The notes beneath the pieces are model-generated. The model was not told the origin of the DNA, ran no database searches, and worked only from the letters and a program-made list of their open reading frames with translations. 64,000 nucleotides of DNA, taken from positions 620,001-684,000 of the forward strand of contig CM074142.1 in the NCBI GenBank assembly GCA_037178625.1. Reading direction: 5' to 3'. Position numbers and translations under genes: made by a program. This document shows, piece after piece, positions 20,722 through 31,900 of the stretch. The stretch's first letter is position 1. Every line of letters begins with the position of its first letter. The DNA comes from Skeletonema tropicum (taxonomy: Eukaryota; Bacillariophyta; Thalassiosirophyceae; Thalassiosirales; Thalassiosiraceae).

Positions 20722-23084
20722 TCATTCTCCGTAGGATACGTCATCTCAATAAAAGGTAATCCATCCTTGAAGGTGATAGGAATGGTGTAATTTCCGTCTC
20801 TCGTAGAAGTGACGATCTTCTGGGTTCCACCAATCTCTAAAGGCAAATCTCCAACTTCACATCCTGCACATGTCAACTGGATCTTGGAATGAATAGTAGG
20901 TCCGTCATAAATTTCACCATATTCGTGAAAGACCAGAATGACGTGAGTTCCTTCACTCGTTACAACCTTTGCAGCGAATGATGCAATCTTGAGTTGAAGG
21001 ATCTTGTTTCCTCCACAACCAGTAACATTAATCCGCCTAGGAGGGTCAGCATACCAAAGTCGTCTAAGATATTTGGGATTTCCCAATCCGGCATTCGCTC
21101 CTCCATCGACTAGTGCAAATGAGTTTCTTGAATCTTCTAGATCTCCTACGTTCTCAATCCGACTGATGTCACTAACTCTAACAGTGAAGACCATGTTCAC
21201 ACTGCGATTTTCTTCAGATGAATTAGAAAAGACGTCTGGGAATTCAGCTTGTTGAAGTGCCGTTGCTACAGATATACTTCTCTGCTGGTCATCTCTCCTG
21301 ATAGGTACTAGTTGGTTTGTTGATCTGTTTTGACGAGACATAAGTCTAGCCGGTACGAACGGATCCCTTGGAATTTGAGAAGCATTGCCTTGACCTTGCT
21401 GTGCGGCTGTTGAACGTGCACGCATCGCTTGAATGTATCCCATATTGACCGAACGTTCACTAGTATTGGTATCTTCTGGAACAATATTAGATTCAGCAGT
21501 ATTAGTGACACGGGCGTTTCGACTTGACAGTCCAGTTCCTGGAAGACGATGTTCTTCATTAGTAGTGGGTGGTGGTCCCGGAAGAAGACTTGTGAGAATG
21601 TCTTCACGAGTATCAATTGGAATCTTCAACCAGAGTTGCTTGACTTCACGTGGTAGTTTCTCCCAGTTCTCCTTAGGCATCTGTCCGTGTCTACGAACTT
21701 CTCCAACATTGATGTAACGATACGCCTCATCCATTGCATCAACGGCATCAAATGCATTTGACTCAACGGTAACGGAGTTTGCATTGATATCGGCGCTATA
21801 GACATCCATATCCCATAGTAGTCCTTCATCCTCGACGAATCCTCCATTGATCATACTCGCATTAATCTTCCTCCTCGAGTTTAACACTGATGTCTTGAAT
21901 TCAGCGTCCAATTGTTGTGCTTGTCGATAATAAAAATCGATCTTGGCAGAAGCGGAACGAACAATCACTTGACTTCCAATAGCAGTATCCTCTTGAACAT
22001 CCATTAACTTCTTAGTATCACGTAGTTCCTTGATACTATCAATATATCTCTCGAAATAGATAAGTTCCTGATCTTCGGAAATATTCTGACTGGTCTTGCA
22101 GAAGTAATTGTGCTCAATGACCCATCTCCTGAACGAATCGATAGCGGCGGCAAGTCCTTTGTGGTTTGCTGGAATCTTGCTACTGCAGATAAGTCCGAGT
22201 AGATACTTCGTCCTCGTTATTGCTGCAATGTTGTCATCATAGTGACTGGAAAGATCTCTCCATACAGCTACTCCATCCATCTCCTTGGTGTGTCTCTTGA
22301 CGATAGTTAGCCCCTCGTTCGTCTCCACAGACTCTTGTAGCGCCATGAACAGAAGAGTGTTCTTCTTCTTGTAGAGCTTGACTTCATCCGGATCGTTTAT
22401 TCCATCCACGGGAACTTGATAGTGTGTTTCGGTGATGTCAATCATATCATTGATTGTAAGAATACCAATGTGCTTGACTTTCCATCTCGTCCATTCTGAT
22501 GCATTCTTGAACTTGGTCCAGGACTCTTCATTGGGCTTGATCTTCTTCTCGAACGCAAATAATGCTTGAGCAGCGGCCGATCGACACTTTGCTGGGGTAG
22601 TCAATCCATTACCTCCAGTGGTAGAAAAAGTGGTGTTACTCAGGCCATTCCTCTTCTCTGACGCTGCGGCAATCACTGGATCATAGAATACCTCACCATC
22701 TGGCTCAGGTGTTTGCCTCTCTTCTGGAGTCATATTAAGGAAGGAGTCAAATACGAATCTGATCCTATCAATGACGATGTTTACAGGATGCATCGGTAGA
22801 GTTCCGTGCGTGTTCTGTAGCCAGTTGAAAAAACTCGGGATTTGTTTGAGTTCGTCCATAACTGCTTCAGGTACCAGTTCCTCCATTTCCGTATCGGGGT
22901 CTTTCCACCTCATCTTCTTGAGGGTCTCATCATCCTTGATCGCATCCATCAAATCGAAGCGTGTTCTGATGTCTAATAGTTTAAAAGCATCATTTACACC
23001 CTCTGAATCATAAAATACCCTTGATAGGAGATGATTGATCTCACGATCGGGGTTCCTAGGCCTGGGCCTACTACCTCCAGCCAT
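20595..23084 (-). CDS. Gag-protease of element B, C-terminus replaced by X LTR sequence
   Basis: 829 residues starting MAGGSRPRPRNPDREINH, 192 bp inside the 5' LTR. Gag domain at about 180-330 (ESWTKFKNASEWTRWKVKHI, TKYLLGLICSSKIPANHKG). A Gln/Asn/Arg-rich linker runs from 520 to 640. The retropepsin-like core has Asp in ALVDGGANAG near 665 and RRINVTGCGGNKILQLKI, then TIHSKIQLTCAGCEVGDLPL and GGTQKIVTSTRDGNYTIP. The motif order matches the protease end of diatom copia-like polyproteins. Residues after PTEND come from the X LTR. No integrase or RT follows. Confidence 0.8.
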   Translation of the reverse strand: MAGGSRPRPRNPDREINHLLSRVFYDSEGVNDAFKLLDIRTRFDLMDAIKDDETLKKMRWKDPDTEMEELVPEAVMDELKQIPSFFNWLQNTHGTLPMHPVNIVIDRIRFVFDSFLNMTPEERQTPEPDGEVFYDPVIAAASEKRNGLSNTTFSTTGGNGLTTPAKCRSAAAQALFAFEKKIKPNEESWTKFKNASEWTRWKVKHIGILTINDMIDITETHYQVPVDGINDPDEVKLYKKKNTLLFMALQESVETNEGLTIVKRHTKEMDGVAVWRDLSSHYDDNIAAITRTKYLLGLICSSKIPANHKGLAAAIDSFRRWVIEHNYFCKTSQNISEDQELIYFERYIDSIKELRDTKKLMDVQEDTAIGSQVIVRSASAKIDFYYRQAQQLDAEFKTSVLNSRRKINASMINGGFVEDEGLLWDMDVYSADINANSVTVESNAFDAVDAMDEAYRYINVGEVRRHGQMPKENWEKLPREVKQLWLKIPIDTREDILTSLLPGPPPTTNEEHRLPGTGLSSRNARVTNTAESNIVPEDTNTSERSVNMGYIQAMRARSTAAQQGQGNASQIPRDPFVPARLMSRQNRSTNQLVPIRRDDQQRSISVATALQQAEFPDVFSNSSEENRSVNMVFTVRVSDISRIENVGDLEDSRNSFALVDGGANAGLGNPKYLRRLWYADPPRRINVTGCGGNKILQLKIASFAAKVVTSEGTHVILVFHEYGEIYDGPTIHSKIQLTCAGCEVGDLPLEIGGTQKIVTSTRDGNYTIPITFKDGLPFIEMTYPTENDLNLRRLAAVRGLRSNSGSVRSLQQGSGLLQISPQKSFRCVN

Positions 23085-23276
23085 TTTTTGATTGGCTTTT
23101 CACGGTGTCCACTTGGTATGAAAGGAAGTTCTGTTGAGCGAGGTGTTAACCCGGCAAGTTGAAATCCACTTAAATCAGTGACGTGAGGATGATCTCTAGA
23201 TTTCTTACGTCCGGCTTGATCAGACAATACAACGGTGGTCTGATAGCTATGTAGAAAACGCGAGACAATGATAATC

Positions 23277-23773
23277 TCTCAAGTTGAGTATTATCTGCTC
23301 AAAGCCTGAGAAATCTATATGCGTACATCGACGTTGACTTGCGGTACGAGGATCACTGATCTGAACGACGGGTGGCTCGGCGGAAGTGAAAGATGAAGGA
23401 CGTATGAAGATTCTGGAACGTTGAGTTCAAATACCAAATTAAGCTGGATGTTGGAGCTATCTGCTCATCTATCCTACCCGACTATCGAAGTATTATTGGG
23501 AGAAGTCTCCGCCATTGTCGGCTTCGTCTACTACACGTTGTTTATTCTTTATTTCTATCTACTAAGTGAGAGGTCGACGTGTCATGGTAGTGCTTCAACC
23601 TGTGGTGAAATAAAATCTTATCCCGCCAAAAACAAGCAGATGGCTACTTCCGAGCAGATGGCTTCTCGTCGATGACGACATGAAATAACGTAAATCCCCA
23701 TTCCCATAATTCCTAAATCCCATATTCCCGATAATGATGATAAAAAGGCAGCGTTCCAAATCCTAAGTTGTCA
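23277..23773 (-). repeat. Element B 5' LTR, intact
   Basis: 497 bp. The minus strand starts TGACAACTTAGG and ends CTCAACTTGAGA. Flanked at the outside by GTCAG (23774-23778). Confidence 0.9.
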
Positions 23774-24346
23774 GTCAGATGCAGAGATCATTGAGGATGC
23801 GTCGTATCAATTTCAATCGGACCAAGATGACCATCTCTCCGTCGATACAGAAGGTAAGTGCTCTTTGTCTAAAGCAAAATAGTACTTATATACTTCAACA
23901 AAATAAATTTGACATCTGTACAAAATTATTTTACAACCTTCAATATCAGGTGACATCGAACAAGTTCGAATGAGCTCCGACGACAATTACAATTACATTC
24001 ACGTCGATTGTAACTTGGACTGCGACGATGAAGTTCAGCCAGCATCCAGCGACTTGAATACATTCGTTCAGATGGGTGACATCATAGAATACAGGAGCTC
24101 AAAGAATGATGTACCAAGGAAGGGCGTAATTGTCGCCATTGGTGATCCTACATCAGAAGAGATTATTCAAATTTCTGACGGCATGTGGCTCATGAGAAAG
24201 GTCCACCATGTGAAGCGGTTGGAAATCGTTCGACCATTAGAAGACAAGAGGTTGGTGAATCCTTCGCCGAAGTGGAAGGGTCTCGACAAAGTGGTTGTCA
24301 TTCCTCCGAACGAAACCGTCGATGAAAATGACAGTGATTGCGTTTC

Positions 24347-24364
24347 ATCGGCCCTCGGGGCCCC
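24347..24364. repeat. Left terminal inverted repeat of the composite
   Basis: Perfect complement of 35634-35651. The C48 frame is cut here. Confidence 0.75.
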
Positions 24365-24689
24365 CGTTCATGGAGTGCAGAGCAGCGTAATAGGGGGCCG
24401 CAGGTGCCCTTCTATTACAGGTGGGAAAATTCATTATTTTTCACCCCCATTATTCTACAGAGTTATAGGTAGGAATCAGTACATGTGTTTTTTAGTGAGA
24501 AGGTTTACTTTAGGGACACTGTAGAGTCCTCGGTAGAGACTACCGGCGTAGGATCTGTATGTGTTCCTATGTAGAAAGCAAGAAGTACCTGTTGAAAGCG
24601 AGAAATTTACTGTACTAAAGCCGCTTTTTGAGCATCTAAATCGGTCTGTACGAGAAAGAAATACAGGTTTTACACGGGCGTTAGTCGAT

Positions 24690-25727
24690 TTAGTTTTTGT
24701 CTTTCTTCGTCGCGAGAAAATGTCTTTTTGTAAAACTGTGCTTGATATATCGAATCGTGCGCTTGCAGATGTTTTACTGATCACCAGATGCAGACGCTTA
24801 ATTGAGTTGTTGTATTCTTTGTGGTGAGAAAGTGTCTGTTTTGTAAAACTGTGCAGTGATCAATTTTACTAATCACCAGATGAAGATCCTGCGAAGTAAT
24901 CACTTGGGATTTCATGATCCTTCTTCGCTTCTTTCCACTTCTTGTTCGGGTTGGTTATGATGTTGGTAATATCCTGGTTGTCAGGTCTGTCCTGTCTTTG
25001 ATGAAATTGCCCTTGATTGCTGCTGCGTACGATGTTTCTGTGATTTCTTCCAACTTTCTCTTGCTATACCTCGTCTTCGACTCTTCTGCCTTCCCCTCCA
25101 AGTATTTCACCCAATTTGCTCGCTTCTTGTACGATTCGCAGAACTGGCCATTTTGCTTTCTCTTGCAATTTTTTAATCGGTTCGTTGAAATGTTGCTTCC
25201 GGTCCAGTATATGGCACTGTCCGACGGGTATGCTTGATCTTTGGAGCCAAGTGTTTTGCCTCTGCTGGTAGCCACGTACATTGTTCCAAGAAACTTGCTA
25301 ATCTCCCACAACTCATCTGCTGGATCTATTATCATGCGGTTCCAGCGGTCTCCTTTGTCGAATCCAGCTTCGAGTCCTTGACAGCGGTGGAATGGTGATG
25401 GCGTAGGCAATTTGCAATGGCATGAATAATGCGGTGCAGCATCCCCTGTTGCAAATCTGCTCGTAGGGTGGGATTGGCACGTGCTGTGCGCAATAAGTTG
25501 GGGTAGGATGCATTTGTATCAGTATGAAATGAGTTAGTAGTGTTTTCGCAGAGAGTGGCAATTGTCTTGTGTCTTTCGTGTGTCAACTTTTACTCACCGT
25601 TGGGTTGTTCTTGTCCCATGGGTCCTCGCCTGGTGGTGGTTTGTATGTAGGGAAATCCACAACAATGTACTTCGGTAGGCTAACCTCACCTTTACCGTTT
25701 GGTCCAACGGAGCGATCCTTATCGTAA
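24690..25727 (-). pseudogene. Helicase 3' exon copy a, inverted relative to the main gene
   Basis: The minus strand encodes LPKYIVVDFPTYKPPPGE and WDKNNPT, a GTGAGT donor, an intron, then HVPIPPYEQICNRGCC and, out of frame by one base, HRCQGLEAGFDKGDRW. It continues with FLGTMYVATSRGKTLGSKDQ and DSAIYWTGSNIS to a stop. These match the last two exons of the helicase at 33900-35115. One indel near PPLSRTRS breaks the frame. It has no Walker motifs, so it is a fragment. The unit with its noncoding tail is tandemly repeated by copy b. Confidence 0.75.
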
Positions 25728-25734
25728 ACGAGTT

Positions 25735-26640
25735 GTCTTATTTCTTCGTCGCGAGAAATTGACTTTTTTGGAAAACTGTGCAGTGTTCAATTTTACTGAT
25801 CACCAGATGCAGACGCTGAATTGAGTTGTTGTATTCTTCGTGGTGAGAAATTGTCTGTTTTGTAAAACTGATGCAGCGATCAATTTTACAATACTAATCA
25901 CCAAATGCAGATCCTGCGAAGTAATCATTTGGGATTTCGTGATCCTTCTTCGCTTCTTTCCACTTCTTGTTCGGGTTGGTTATGATGTCGGTAATCCTGG
26001 TTGTCAAGTCTGTCCTGTCTTTGATGAAATCGCCCTTGATATGTTTTTGTGATTTCTTCCAACTTTCTCTTGCTATACCTCGTCTTCGACTCTTCTGCCT
26101 TCCCGTCCAAGTATTTCACCCACTTTGCTCGCCTCTTGTAAGATTCGCAGAACTGGCCATTTTGCTTTCTCTTGCAATTTTTTATTTGGTTCGTTGAAAT
26201 GTTGCTTCCGGTCCAGTATATGGCACTGTCCGACGGGTATGCTTGATCTTTGGAGCCAAGTGTTTTGCCTCTGCTGGTAGCCACGTACATTGTTCCAAGA
26301 AACTTGCTAATCTCCCACAACTCATCTGCTGGATCTATTATCATGCGGTTCCAGCGGTCTCCTTTGTCGAATCCATGCTTCGAGTCCTTGACAGCGGTGA
26401 ATGGTGATGGCGTAGGCAATTTGCAATGGCATGAATAATGCGGTGCAGCATCCCCTGTTGCAAATCTGTTCGTAGGGTGGGATGGGCACGTGCTGTGCGA
26501 AATAAGTTGGAAAGATGCATTTGCATCAGAATGAAATGAGTTAGTAGTGTTTTCACAGAGAGTGGCAATCGTTTTGTGTCTTTCGTGTGTCCACTTTTAC
26601 TCACCGTTGGGTTGTTCTTATCCCCACAGTATCGACAGTG
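25735..26640 (-). pseudogene. Helicase 3' exon copy b, tandem duplicate of copy a
   Basis: Closely similar to copy a over about 900 bp, including the tail motifs TCGCGAGAAA, AAAACTGTGCAG and ATCACCAGATGCAGACGC. The reading frame is again interrupted near AITIHRCQG-equivalent sequence (ITIHHSPLSRTRS). At its inner end, WDKNNPT is joined directly to VLATVDTV of the helicase N-terminus (about 26620), so the ATPase core is deleted. Confidence 0.7.
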
Positions 26641-28236
26641 GCGAGTACGATCATCGCCTGTTCCTCGGACAGTTCCTCGATGTTGTAACTTGATCCGTCA
26701 GATTTCGTGGGTATTGTTGCACTTGCATGATCGTCCATCATGGCTCTGGCACGTTGCTCTCGTGTCAATTGCATCTTCTCTGCCAATTTCGACATTGCCG
26801 AATTGTCAACATCGTCAGTATCAGTAAAACATTCTTGATACTCACTTACAACGAGTTTACTAAGTCGTTGTACACTATCCGCACTTTCAACACTTGGATT
26901 CAAATCACCACTATCAACGCCGCCATTAGGATTGTCCATTCGACTTAGACGAGGGAGGAGCAGCCTCGGTGATGTTTGATGGAGAAGAATGTGCCTTCGC
27001 AAGCTTCAAACTCTTGAAAAGCTTGTTATCGGGGGAGAGGTAATGGTGGTAAACAGCGCAGCGGGTCTTGCCGCCCTTACGTTTGATACTCTTTCTTTTC
27101 CACCCATCAGAGAGATCGGAGTGGGTGTAATCAACCCACTCATTCTTGCTATGTAGAAGGCAGTTGTATTGGTTCGTTAGATAAAATTGTGCAGTGATCG
27201 ATTATATCAATGATTCCATAAGTGTGCAATAGTGCGGTAGTATAGTGCACAATGCACAAAAGTAAACTCACATGATAGTTGAATCCGGCAGGCCTTTTCA
27301 CCGACAGGTACCGGTTTAGACTTTTTCGTAACAGCACCTTTCTCGGACAAATCCGGTTCATTTCATCATCGTCTTCAACAGCTTGATCAGGCGAGCCCGT
27401 ATGATTTTTGTCTTCAGTACAAGATTCCCATTCTCATCACTGGTTTGAAGTTCAAGATTGTATGTAAAAAGAACTTAAAAGTGAAGCACAGAAGGAATTT
27501 ATAAAATGGTACGATGAACGAAAATAACAAAATCATTCAGCCACACGAAGGTTAACCCTCACTTACTGATGTTGGTCACAGGAGATGACCCGATCCATCA
27601 ACAAGCTTACCGCTCTTGCAATCAGTTCATCTTTGGTTAGACCGAAATTAGAGCCACCGAGCTCGACCAGAATCATCTGTAAGCAGAAGACATTGAAGAC
27701 AGCCAAAGCGGTAGACAGCAATTGTGACAAAGGAAGGCTATCAAGCTTTTTACTCTCACTCTCACCGACAACAAATGATGCCATGGATCGAAAGATAGGA
27801 TCGTTTGTGCGGATGGTAGCCCAAGGATAATCATACCATTTCCAGTTACAAGGAGAAGATGAAGCCTTCATAGAAACATGCCCCCACTCCAGTCCGCTGT
27901 GAGACAACTCCGTCAAAGTAGATGAGGTCGAAGCATCAGCCGACTTCGAAGAACATGCGCGACGCTTAAGCCCACAAGTTGACTCATCAAGCGACGAAGA
28001 ACCTTGCCATCAGATCCAACAGTTGAAGTCGCGGCATCGGCATCAGTCTCCTGCTCCTGTCCCACATGAGATAATTCCGTCGAATTAGACGATGCCGCTG
28101 CATCAGACGACTTTGAAGCACTTGCACTTGCCCGCCACTTAAGGCAGCTAGGTTTACTCATCAAATAATGAGAACCCTTGCCGTTAGATCCAACAGTTGA
28201 AGTCACGGCAGCAGCATCGGTATTGCCAATTATCAT
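26601..28236 (-). CDS. Hypothetical multi-exon gene with a possible MBD-like domain, fused to a helicase remnant
   Basis: Start at 28236 (MIIGNTDAAAVTSTVGS). The N-terminus has two copies of a Ser/Ala-rich unit (TSTVGSxGKGS to TELSHxG), with one frame slip near 28000. Then comes a compact segment with WKWYDYPWATIRTNDPIF and FCLQMILVELGGSNFGL, ending at a GTAAGT donor (27567). A Lys-rich exon is seen about 27410-27272. The 27150-26601 exon has SDGWKRKSIKRKGGKTRC followed by VYHHYLSPDNKLFKSLKL, which resembles a methyl-CpG-binding (MBD/TAM) fold by spacing of Trp, Arg/Lys, Tyr and SPDxK. It ends in IPTKSDGSSYNIEELSEEQ from the helicase. Splice joints are my reading and not all verified. It could be a gene captured by the element. 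Confidence 0.4.
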
Positions 28237-28239
28237 GAT

Positions 28240-28978
28240 TGCGTAATTAGATTGATAAGAAGTAGAGAGGTTTACATACACCAATACTTAATGAACGTGA
28301 TGTAAAAATATCGACCGCGACAAACAATGTGCACGGAAGTAATTTTCTGACCACCGAAGCGAAGCAGGAGGCAGGAGGAACAACACTTTCAGAGAGAGAA
28401 AGAACAAAGACACAGATAGACAGAGAAATTATCATGTGTACCGATTCCGACAAATTTTAGTCTATTGAGTTTGTCACAAACGTGACACAATATCGATGAA
28501 AATGCATGCGTCACACGAACAAATGAGAACCAACAGCTCAGGTGTAATGACGTGTTGTTGAAGTTGAAGTGACACAGACGTGGCAAAATCCAAAAAAAAG
28601 ATGCGCCGGAGGCGAAGAATGTCAGTTTTGTCATTTCCGCGAAGAAGCTTGAGAAATTATCAATCACGAGAAAGACAATTTGAATTGGTAAAATTGTGCA
28701 CAACACAATTCTACTAAATACTCAAGTAATTATCTAACATCACAACAAACCAGAACATCACCGTCCACCAAATACACTACGTCTACGACGTCATTGCAGA
28801 GCAACTTTATAGCCGAATTCCGTTGTAAAAAGACTACTAACAAACCAAAGTGCAATGGCCAACTACAAAATGACACAATACTCGACAGGCCCCGAGGGCC
28901 CGCGCTGAACCCGCCACAGGCACCACCACGCCACCACTCTCGCCACATTCTGCGCACCCCTGTTTATTAAAATCAGAA
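28240..28978. other. Spacer between the left-arm gene and the Rep/helicase gene
   Basis: No supported CDS. It probably holds divergent promoters. GGCCCCGAGGGCC at about 28887-28899 exactly repeats the core of the outer terminal repeat. AAAATCAG just before 28977 looks like a splice acceptor, so the main gene may have a 5' exon here. Confidence 0.4.
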
Positions 28979-31900
28979 GTGACAGAAGAATTTGAATTCG
29001 ACGAATCAGCATCTAGCAAGGAAGAAAAGATTCCCATGCACACGTTGAGGTCAGAAAAGAATTACAGACAAAGAACATCGAGTGGAGTCACTGGGCATGA
29101 CCACAAATCAAAATCACGACGAGTTAAGAGCGGTGTAGCATATCTAGACCAGAGGCGCGACACAAGAAAGTACATTAGCTGGGCAAATGCAGGGAATGAT
29201 TACGAGAAGGCGAGGTCAGTCATAAACCAGTTATACTTGGATACTCTATGTTACGGTATTGTGGATAAATTCTACGAGAAGAAGCCGTATGATGCTCCAA
29301 CCTTTAGAGAGTACCAAGAGAGGGTCACAGTAATAAAAAAAATGGTGGATTATCGAGCGAGGAACGAATTCAAGAAACTGAACATCACGCTTGACGTAAC
29401 ATTCATGGACAACCCTTGCTATGGTGAGCGTGGCAGGTCGAACGAGACAAACCGAGCCAGACAAACTATAGAGGAGATGTTGAAATTCGAGCATAAGATG
29501 AGAACGCTGGACCTACAAACCTGCAGTGTTTGCCTGGAGAACAAGTTGGTATTTAAGGAAAGGAGCGTATGCGAAACATGCAAGAAAAAGAATCACTCAG
29601 AATCCTACTTTCTAGAGAACAACCTTCATCCAGTCTGGTACGAACGAGACAGCGAAGGATGCATCAAAATGGGCGAAGACGGCAAACAAGTCGTGAGGTA
29701 CGACATACCGGTCGAGCTGAAAGACCTGACAATGGCAGAACAACTGCTGATTCGACGGTGTTCGCCATTCATACCATCGATGCACATCAAGGACGGTATC
29801 TATGGTATCAACGGCCATTGCGTTTGCTTTCCACAGGATATCGAAACTATGTGCACAGAACTGCCTCAAACCCAATCGAACATGGTCATTTTTATCCGCC
29901 ACATGAGCGATCATCACGAGGGCATTCAGAAAAGTCGTCATTACAAAGTGAGAAAGGAGAAGGTCCTAGCAGCTCTGAAGTGGCTCAAGATTCACCATCG
30001 CGGCTACCACGACATTACAATTTCGGAGTCAAATCTTGATTGGATAAAGAACGGTTCTATCTACGATGTGGCAGAGACACACACTCTGAAAACGAAGCGA
30101 AGCAGAAGGGATGTTGTCGCAAATGCAACTGAAACGCTGTCGGGCAACCAATGTGATACAGAAGCTAATGACGATGACGTTGAAGTCCAGACAATTCACC
30201 CGAACTACAAAGGTGATGTGCCCAACGCCACCCAAACAAAAGTCATCAAAGATTTCGTAAACATAGCGAAACAGACAGGACAGAAGGATAAGATTCTCAA
30301 CTTCCCTCCGATCGATCACAGCAAGCCATTGAAGTGAGTGAACAATTCTTCCCAGTGCTATGTTTGTTCACCTCAATATGCCATGTATTCTTTGGACTGA
30401 CCATTAATGTTATCCAAATATTGCGTCTTCGTCTACCAGTGAGTTCGACGCAATGGAACAAGTTTTCGTGAATGCATATCCGTGTCTTTTCCCAGGCGGT
30501 ATTGGTGACGTGTATGACCCAATACGAGGAAAGGTGAAAGACATCCATAGCTGGGCAACGCATATGATACGGTTCAAAGATGGAAGGTTCATCAACGATC
30601 AAATGTTTTGCTTGTATGTCTTCAACATGCTGCAAAGACACACTAACAACACGCAGGGGAACTTCTTCTACAAGGACAAGAACTTCCTTGGTGCTAGCGT
30701 GAGAATGCCTCCGACGGTGGAAGAGTTACAACAACAGTTTGCGGCAGGAGACATGAAGTATTTGAACAAGTTGCGCTACCTCGCAAAGGGCATAAGAGGA
30801 TCAGACAGTTTCTGGCGAGGAAAGACGGAAGAGTTGGAAGCGTGGATAGACTTCCACATATCCTGTGGACACGGTCCTCCCACCCACTTCACAACGCTGT
30901 CATGTGCGGGGAATTGGTGGCCAGATCTGCGAAGGCTAATGATCAAGCTCGAGAAACAAGCTGGTAATATCGAGCATGCCGAACTGCTAGCAAAGAAGGA
31001 CTTCGTAGCAATGACCAAATCTGTCAAACGATTTACGTTGAACGTCAATGATTTCTTCATGAAAAGGTCGAGGGTGTTTCTCGACACAGTGGTGAAAAAC
31101 GCTCTTGGTATTGAGCATTACTGGGCCAGGGTCGAGTTCGCACCAGGGAGGGGTCAGATTCATTTACACTTACTGGGAATTGGTAGGGACAAGTCTTATT
31201 TGTATGATTTCTATCGGGCTAAGTCGGAGGAGGAGAAGGTTAAGGTTATGGAGAAGTACGCCACTGGTGTGTTGGACATGACAGCCGACATTCGCGTAAA
31301 TGAAGACCACGTTTCGGACAGGTCGCCCGACTCGATCAATCCACTAATGCACCGGTTTTGTGAATGCCCTGATAAAGGAGAGGACGTTCGAATGTTATGT
31401 CAGGAATGCATGGTGCACAAATGCAATAATTACTGCCTTGGTGACAACAGAAAGCATGAGCCACGAGAGTGTAGGTTTGATCATGGCAAAGAGTCCGAGT
31501 ACGGCAAAGGTGACACACCCGGAAAGCCGCTCTGCAACATGTCGGTCATTGTCACTGATCGTAGAGGCTTAGAACATTTCAGATTACCGCGAACGCAATC
31601 GCGTAAGGCTGTCCAGCACAGCAAGACGCTATTGCAATGCTGGAGGGGCAATGTCGATATCCAGCTATTGATTTACAGGTCGCACCCCGACAAGCCGGAT
31701 GTTACTGAGATAGAGAGTGTTTGCAAGTATGTCGTAGCATACGCAAGCAAGAAGAATCACACTTCAAAGCAGGAAAAGGAAGCTGTACAAAACATTGTCC
31801 AGAGGTGAGATCTATACTTCTTTTGCTTGGTAACATTTCCATCGACAAAATAAATTTGTCTTCTCTACATTTTTATTTTTTGCCATTTTACTGAATTTTG

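Larger units (their letters stand above)
9749..23773 (-). mobile_element. Element B: short Gag-protease LTR retrotransposon with two nested insertions
   Basis: Minus-strand orientation. The 5' LTR is 23277-23773. The 3' LTR is 9749-9933 plus 16061-16372; both sum to 497 bp. LTR ends read TGACAACTT and AACTTGAGA. The flanks carry GTCAG at 9744-9748 and 23774-23778. A purine tract GGTTGGGGAG (16373-16382) abuts the 3' LTR. Without the nested gypsy and X elements the unit is about 3.9 kb and encodes only Gag and protease. Integrase, reverse transcriptase and RNase H are absent, so it depends on a partner element. Confidence 0.85.
9283..24347 (+). pseudogene. Ulp1/C48-type cysteine protease gene, split by retrotransposons
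   Basis: Segments are 9283-9303 (end of an exon before GTGAGT), about 9371-9748, 23779-23853 and 23950 to about 24347. The second segment holds QTNSYDCGVHVCRYV, the Gln and Cys end of the Ulp1/SENP catalytic domain. The His-Asp part lay upstream and is missing. After removing element B with one GTCAG copy, ATG TCA G joins AT GCA GAG and the frame runs on: MSDAEIIEDASYQFQSDQDD. A 96-bp intron (23854-23949) keeps phase. The last exon encodes an acidic stretch and a compact segment with QMGDIIEYRSSKNDVPRKG that could be a chromatin-reader-like barrel. If the composite at 24347 is removed, the frame meets TAA directly. C48 genes occur both as host desumoylases and inside transposons, so the origin is open. 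Confidence 0.7.

Noticed and set aside
5243..23084. Simple inverted segmental duplication
   Set aside because: Copy I lacks the first half of the X leader and the 5' LTR position is swapped; its gag part has diverged from the other copy while the B part has not. A chimera explains this better, though an assembly artefact cannot be excluded.
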